This document shows, in pieces, positions 5,754 to 8,893 of a DNA stretch of 8,893 nucleotides. Origin of the DNA: Candidatus Vogelbacteria bacterium CG10_big_fil_rev_8_21_14_0_10_51_16. GTDB taxonomy: Bacteria > Patescibacteriota > Minisyncoccia > Phycocordibacterales > JACRKE01. A model generated the notes under the pieces. That model had not been told where the DNA came from. It searched no databases and saw nothing but the letters and a program-made list of their open reading frames with translations. Within the stretch, counting starts at the first letter, position 1, and each line of letters starts with the position of its first letter. The position numbers and the translations under genes are program-made. The stretch covers positions 62,799-71,691 of the forward strand of contig PCYI01000025.1 of assembly GCA_002774795.1 (NCBI GenBank), written 5' to 3'.

Positions 5754-5823
5754 TATTTATGATTTAAAAGAAGCACGAAATCATAAATATGAAACAGAAT
5801 TCGTTTAGATATTTATGATTTAA
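5754..5823. repeat. Three alternating copies of TATTTATGATTT upstream of dnaA
   Basis: TATTTATGATTT occurs at 5754-5765 (plus), as its perfect complement at 5778-5789, and again at 5810-5821 (plus). The first and third copies extend to a 14-bp direct repeat (through AA at 5767 and 5823). The second and third pair over 13 bp. The middle copy can therefore form a hairpin with either neighbour, with loops of 12 or 18 bases. The cluster lies in the divergent rpmH-dnaA gap. It could be an operator for a dimeric regulator, an origin-associated binding site, or a leader structure. None of these is shown directly. Confidence 0.85.
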
Positions 5824-5883
5824 TGCTTAGAATTTGTTTCGTGTTTTGGATTTCATACTTAGTGCTTTGTTTTTATGCACACC

Positions 5884-5901
5884 TTATCCACCTGTGTATA
5901 A
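5884..5901. promoter_or_regulatory. Head-to-head DnaA boxes upstream of dnaA
   Basis: TTATCCACC (5884-5892, plus, one mismatch to TTATCCACA) is immediately followed by the minus-strand box TTATACACA (5893-5901), a full match to TTATNCACA. The pair sits about 15 bp before the likely -35 of dnaA, a common arrangement for DnaA autorepression. It may also be part of a bipartite origin with the dnaA-dnaN gap. Confidence 0.75.
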
Positions 5902-5915
5902 ACAATCAAATAGAG

Positions 5916-5943
5916 TTTACTGAATTTAAAAAAAACGTATACT
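5916..5943 (+). promoter_or_regulatory. Likely dnaA promoter
   Basis: TTTACT (5916-5921) and TATACT (5938-5943) are separated by 16 bp and resemble sigma-70-type -35 and -10 boxes (4/6 and 5/6). Transcription would start near 5950, leaving a leader of about 30 bases before the ATG at 5979. The adjacent DnaA boxes suggest autoregulation. Confidence 0.5.
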
Positions 5944-5978
5944 GAAGACTCATTTGTATTAATTCTTTGTCACTATTT

Positions 5979-7364
5979 ATGCCACCTATCATTGAAAACA
6001 AGAAGCTGTGGGATGATGTCATCACTCAGATTGAGCTAGGAGTTTCAAAGGCAAACTTTAATACATGGTTTAAAAATACCTACATTTCCAGACAAGAAGA
6101 CGGGATTATTCACTTAGCAGTCCCTAATGATTTCGTAAAAGAGTGGATTTTTAACAAATATCACAAGTTTATACTAAAAATCCTGCGTGATTCAAACCCG
6201 GCCGTTCGCAATGTGGAGTATGTTATACACAAAGAGCAGAGCCCGGCACGGCAAAACGAGCTTGAGCGCGCCCAAATGGAAGAGCTTTTTAGCTCACAAA
6301 TGAGACTTCAAGAGCTCGCTATAAACAAAGAAGACAACCTTAATCCTCGCTACACTTTTGACTCACTTATTGTTGGTGGTTTTAATGAGCTTGCTCATGC
6401 GGCGGCTCATGGCGTGGTCCGCAAGCCGGGAGTGATGTACAACCCTTTATTTATCTATGGGGGAACCGGCCTAGGCAAGACTCACCTGATCCAATCGATT
6501 GGAAATGAGCTTAAAAAAACCGGCGAAAGCAAAAAAGTTTACTACTTGGGGGCCGAAAAATACACGGTCGATTTAATCGACTCTCTACAAAATAATAAGA
6601 TGACTGCTTTTAAGGAGCGCTATAAAAAGTACGACTTGCTTATTATCGACGACATTCAATTTATTGCGGGCAAAGACCGCACCCAAGAAGAGTTTTTTCA
6701 TCTTTTTAACAGTTACCACGACAACAACAAGCAGATTATATTCTCGTCTGATAAGCCGCCAAAACATATAGCCGACCTAGAAGATCGCCTTCGCTCTCGG
6801 TTTGAGGGGGGCATGATGGTAGATATTTCTCGCCCTGAGTACGAGGCTCGTTTGGCTATTTTAAAGGCGAAACTAAAGCAGTTAAACTTTTCCTTACAAG
6901 AAGAAACTGTTGAGTATATTGCGTCTTCAATACAAGACAATATCCGCGAACTAGAGGGGGCTCTAAACTCTGTGGTCTGCCAATCTCAACTAAAAAAGCG
7001 AAATCTTGGTTTAACTGAAGTAAAAACATTGATCAAAAACAGTATCCGCCCCCAACGCACAATATCGGCAAAAGATGTCATTCAGACAGTGGCCGCTTTC
7101 TTTAATATAGAAGAAAAAGTAATATACGAGAAAAGTCGCCGAAAAGAGATTGTGAAACCGAGGCAGATTGCTATGTACATTCTCCGTGAAGACTTTAATA
7201 CTTCTTACCCATATATAGGACAAAAGCTGGGCGGACGCGACCACACCACCGTTATGCATGCGTATGAAAAGATAAAGCGAGACCTCAAGAGTGACCAAAT
7301 GCTGGGACAAGAGATGGAGCAAATAAAGTCGATGCTCTATAACGAGTACCCTGTCAGTAGTTGA
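5979..7364 (+). CDS. dnaA: Chromosomal replication initiator protein DnaA
   Basis: DnaA binds oriC boxes, oligomerises with ATP and opens the duplex. From the ATG at 5979 it has 461 residues, normal for the family. Domain I (about 1-85) starts LWDDVITQIE and includes the FNTWF segment, and a short linker (about 86-120) follows. The AAA+ domain III starts at NPRYTFDSLIVG. It has Walker A GGTGLGKTH (161-169), Walker B LLIIDD (220-225), the sensor I region IIFSSD, the arginine-finger box LEDRLRSRFEGG (267-278) and sensor II RELEGAL (323-329). Domain IV ends with the DNA-binding signature GGRDHTTVMHAYEKI (418-432). A TTG at 5967 is in frame and would add four residues; ATG is preferred because family members start close to the LWxxV motif. 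No Shine-Dalgarno is seen. The gene is followed by the presumed origin and dnaN. Confidence 0.98.
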   Translation: MPPIIENKKLWDDVITQIELGVSKANFNTWFKNTYISRQEDGIIHLAVPNDFVKEWIFNKYHKFILKILRDSNPAVRNVEYVIHKEQSPARQNELERAQMEELFSSQMRLQELAINKEDNLNPRYTFDSLIVGGFNELAHAAAHGVVRKPGVMYNPLFIYGGTGLGKTHLIQSIGNELKKTGESKKVYYLGAEKYTVDLIDSLQNNKMTAFKERYKKYDLLIIDDIQFIAGKDRTQEEFFHLFNSYHDNNKQIIFSSDKPPKHIADLEDRLRSRFEGGMMVDISRPEYEARLAILKAKLKQLNFSLQEETVEYIASSIQDNIRELEGALNSVVCQSQLKKRNLGLTEVKTLIKNSIRPQRTISAKDVIQTVAAFFNIEEKVIYEKSRRKEIVKPRQIAMYILREDFNTSYPYIGQKLGGRDHTTVMHAYEKIKRDLKSDQMLGQEMEQIKSMLYNEYPVSS

Positions 7365-7531
7365 AGTGATCTTTGGGTTTTACTATTTGTATTGTTGATT
7401 TATATAAACAGCCTGTGGATTACTGATGGAAAACTTGGAGAAAAGACGGGTGAAATCTTGTGGAACAACGTTGGAAAAAAGCAGGTTAAATGGGGATGAA
7501 AGAGTGCCCGGAATGAGGTAAGGTGGACAAG

Positions 7532-7568
7532 TGGGGATAACCGCGCGTTAGGGAGGGTCTTATCCCCA
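7532..7568. repeat. Inverted pair of DnaA-box-like 9-mers
   Basis: TGGGGATAA (7532-7540) and TTATCCCCA (7560-7568) are perfect 9-bp inverted copies with 19 bases between. Both carry the same deviation from the DnaA consensus (C for A at position 7), suggesting a lineage-specific box variant. The left box is in tandem with a weaker box one base upstream (7522-7530). Confidence 0.65.
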
Positions 7569-7634
7569 AAGTATTAGAATGTGAAGAACATAATAAATAA
7601 GCCGTATATGTCAGATTTTAGGTGAGTTGTTAAC

Positions 7635-7660
7635 ATATCCACACTCTTAATAATAATAAG
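7635..7660 (+). promoter_or_regulatory. DnaA box followed by TAA triplets (possible unwinding element)
   Basis: ATATCCACA (7635-7643) is followed after four bases by four consecutive TAA triplets (7648-7659) and G. A DnaA box next to repeated [T/A]A[G/A] triplets is the layout described for bacterial DnaA-trio unwinding elements. This stretch begins the AT-rich run leading towards dnaN. Confidence 0.5.
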
Positions 7661-7744
7661 CGTATTTAGTTAAGATAAATACAAGTGATCTGGGGAGAAC
7701 TCCTGACTGCGTTTCAAAACTATACATTTTAAAAACCAACTATC

Positions 7745-8869
7745 ATGCGCGTTGAATGTATCAAAGAAAAACTACGGGCAGCCATCGTGAGTGCTGAGCG
7801 CGCTACAGGCAAGAACCTTGCTTTGCCGGTACTTAGCTCTATCCTGCTTGAAGCGAGAGAAAAAAGCTTGAGAGTACGGGCGACTAATCTTGAAATTGGC
7901 GTGGAGATTAATATTCCCGCAAAGGTACTTGAGGCGGGAACCATAGCTGTTTCAGGGGCGCTCCTGAATAATTTCCTAGGCTTAGTAGCTGATGGTGATG
8001 TTCTTAAGTTGGAAGCGGTGAAAGGAAATCTAACTGTGGCCACTCGAGCCACTAACTCTATCGTGAAAGGGGTGCCAGCTGATGATTTCCCCACTATACC
8101 CAGAGTAAACGGGGCTGGCTCATTTAGTTTATCATCAGAGCATTTGGTGGCCGGCCTAAAGGCGACTGTTTATTCTGCCGCACTCTCAGACATGAAACCG
8201 GAGATTTCAAGTGTGCACTGCTATGTGGATGAAAATGAGATTGTCTTCGTGGCTACCGACTCCTTTCGTCTTGCTGAGAAACGTTTTAGTATCGGTAAAG
8301 ATACGCGTCTTTCCGAGGATAATGAGCCGCTTTCGATTATAATTCCATACCGTAATGTTTTAGAGATTATTCGACTTTTTGAATCAGTAGTGGGTAAAGT
8401 TGCGGTACAGTATTCAAAGCATCAGATCTCTCTTACCTCTGAGGACGAAGGCGTGTATGTCACTTCACGTCTTGTTTCCGGACTATTTCCCAACTACCAA
8501 CAAATACTCGTAAAGGAGAAGACTACAGAGATTGTGGTGGCCAAACAACAGCTTCTCTCTGCTCTAAAACTAACAAATATATTTGCTGACAAACTTAATC
8601 AGGTTACTTTTAAGGTTATACCCGGAGACGGTCTTTGTGAGGTGAGCTCCCAATCCGGCGACGTAGGAGAGAGTGCTTCTCGACTCGAAGCAACCGTTGA
8701 AGGGGAAGATATTACTATTGGATTCAATAATCGCTATATACTCGATTGTTTTAGCTCTATAGAAGAAGAGATGCTTTCTCTTGCTTTAAATGGCCCCAAT
8801 CGCCCTCTTACTATTCGTGGCATGGGGGACCCCACCTTCTTTTATCTTGTCATGCCTCTGCAGAGATAG
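7745..8869 (+). CDS. dnaN: DNA polymerase III beta subunit (sliding clamp)
   Basis: The beta clamp is a ring-shaped dimer that tethers the replicative polymerase and other factors to DNA. The 374-residue product is close to the usual 366-380. It shows the family start (MRVECIKEKLRAAI, then LPVLSSILLEA), the domain 1 segment LRVRATNLEIGVE, and GVPADDFPTIP leading into domain 2. The VATDSFRLAEKRF region and LFPNYQQIL lead into domain 3. The C terminus, PTFFYLVMPLQR, resembles the conserved Y-x-V/L-M-P-x-R end that lines the peptide-binding pocket. The three domains split roughly at residues 120 and 250. The ATG at 7745 has no Shine-Dalgarno. TATACA at 7721-7726 could be a -10 box but has no clear -35. 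It is downstream of the presumed origin, as in most bacteria. Confidence 0.98.
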   Translation: MRVECIKEKLRAAIVSAERATGKNLALPVLSSILLEAREKSLRVRATNLEIGVEINIPAKVLEAGTIAVSGALLNNFLGLVADGDVLKLEAVKGNLTVATRATNSIVKGVPADDFPTIPRVNGAGSFSLSSEHLVAGLKATVYSAALSDMKPEISSVHCYVDENEIVFVATDSFRLAEKRFSIGKDTRLSEDNEPLSIIIPYRNVLEIIRLFESVVGKVAVQYSKHQISLTSEDEGVYVTSRLVSGLFPNYQQILVKEKTTEIVVAKQQLLSALKLTNIFADKLNQVTFKVIPGDGLCEVSSQSGDVGESASRLEATVEGEDITIGFNNRYILDCFSSIEEEMLSLALNGPNRPLTIRGMGDPTFFYLVMPLQR

Positions 8870-8873
8870 GGAC

Positions 8874-8893
8874 ATGATAGCTATTAGCTTGTA
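8874..8893 (+). CDS. Possible start of the next gene (partial)
   Basis: Four bases after the dnaN stop an ATG opens a frame reading MIAISL to the window edge. The close spacing suggests an operon partner of dnaN. Six residues are too few to identify it. I cannot say whether it is recF, the usual neighbour, although MIAISL does not resemble a typical RecF start. Confidence 0.3.

Larger units (their letters stand above)
7365..7744. other. Probable chromosomal origin of replication (oriC)
   Basis: This 380-bp gene-free stretch between dnaA and dnaN contains a cluster of DnaA-box-like 9-mers. With one mismatch to TTATCCACA there are TAATCCACA (minus, 7414-7422), TTATCCCCA (minus, 7532-7540), TTATCCCCA (plus, 7560-7568) and ATATCCACA (plus, 7635-7643). 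With two mismatches there are TGTTCCACA (minus, 7459-7467) and TTGTCCACC (minus, 7522-7530). AT-rich stretches flank the cluster at about 7381-7410 and 7570-7680; the latter holds a TAA-triplet run and is the likelier unwinding site. Location beside dnaA, box clustering and AT content together make it the best oriC candidate. The dnaA upstream boxes may contribute. Confidence 0.75.

Noticed and set aside
5967..5978. TTG start for dnaA adding MSLF
   Set aside because: The ATG four codons later is a stronger start codon, and neither has a Shine-Dalgarno to favour the TTG.
7368..7383. E. coli-like 13-mer GATCTTTGGGTTTT at the left end of oriC
   Set aside because: It is a single imperfect copy, and the E. 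coli 13-mers are not conserved widely enough to make one copy meaningful.

Overview
The window carries a chromosomal replication-origin neighbourhood, with rpmH, rnpA and yidC running leftward and dnaA and dnaN running rightward. Next to it is a rightward block of four membrane or secreted proteins. The origin genes are identified from conserved motifs. The left block resembles surface and secretion genes of Candidate Phyla Radiation bacteria (Patescibacteria, probably a Parcubacteria-like lineage). The reasons are a two-helix VirB2/TrbC-like pilin core, a membrane-anchored beta-propeller protein of a type I associate with that group, a minimal YidC, no yidD or jag beside rnpA/yidC, and few clear Shine-Dalgarno sites. 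The lineage is an inference from gene content, not a search result.

Layout. Positions 35-535 encode a small membrane protein with a basic, proline-containing tail. Positions 600-1619 encode a secreted three-repeat Ig-like protein. Positions 1808-2761 encode a signal-peptide plus two-helix pilin-like protein fused through a glycine linker to an unknown C-terminal domain. Positions 2761-4068 encode an N-terminally anchored beta-propeller-like protein, overlapping the pilin-like gene by one base. Three gaps around these genes hold dispersed repeats: GGGCATA/GGGCGTA heptads at 543-586 and 4151-4260, and C/G-rich TGGCCA-centred palindromes at 1652-1752 and 4100-4124. The palindrome at 4100-4124 sits inside a 67-bp element with perfect 16-bp terminal inverted repeats (4074-4140). 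It lies between the convergent ends of the propeller gene and yidC.

From 4263 to 5680, on the minus strand, lie yidC, rnpA and rpmH (44 aa, found by direct translation). The divergent rpmH-dnaA gap (5681-5978) contains three alternating copies of a 12-bp sequence, a head-to-head pair of DnaA boxes and a likely dnaA promoter. The dnaA-dnaN gap (7365-7744) contains several near-consensus DnaA boxes, one followed by a run of TAA triplets. It is the best oriC candidate. A possible next gene starts just before the window ends.

Functionally, DnaA would bind and open the origin and probably repress its own promoter, and DnaN is the sliding clamp. RpmH, RnpA and YidC form the usual ribosome, tRNA-processing and membrane-insertion cluster. 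The left block probably makes envelope or secretion-apparatus parts whose exact role is unknown. The least explained features are the repeat elements, the three-copy motif upstream of dnaA and the unknown pilin-fused domain.
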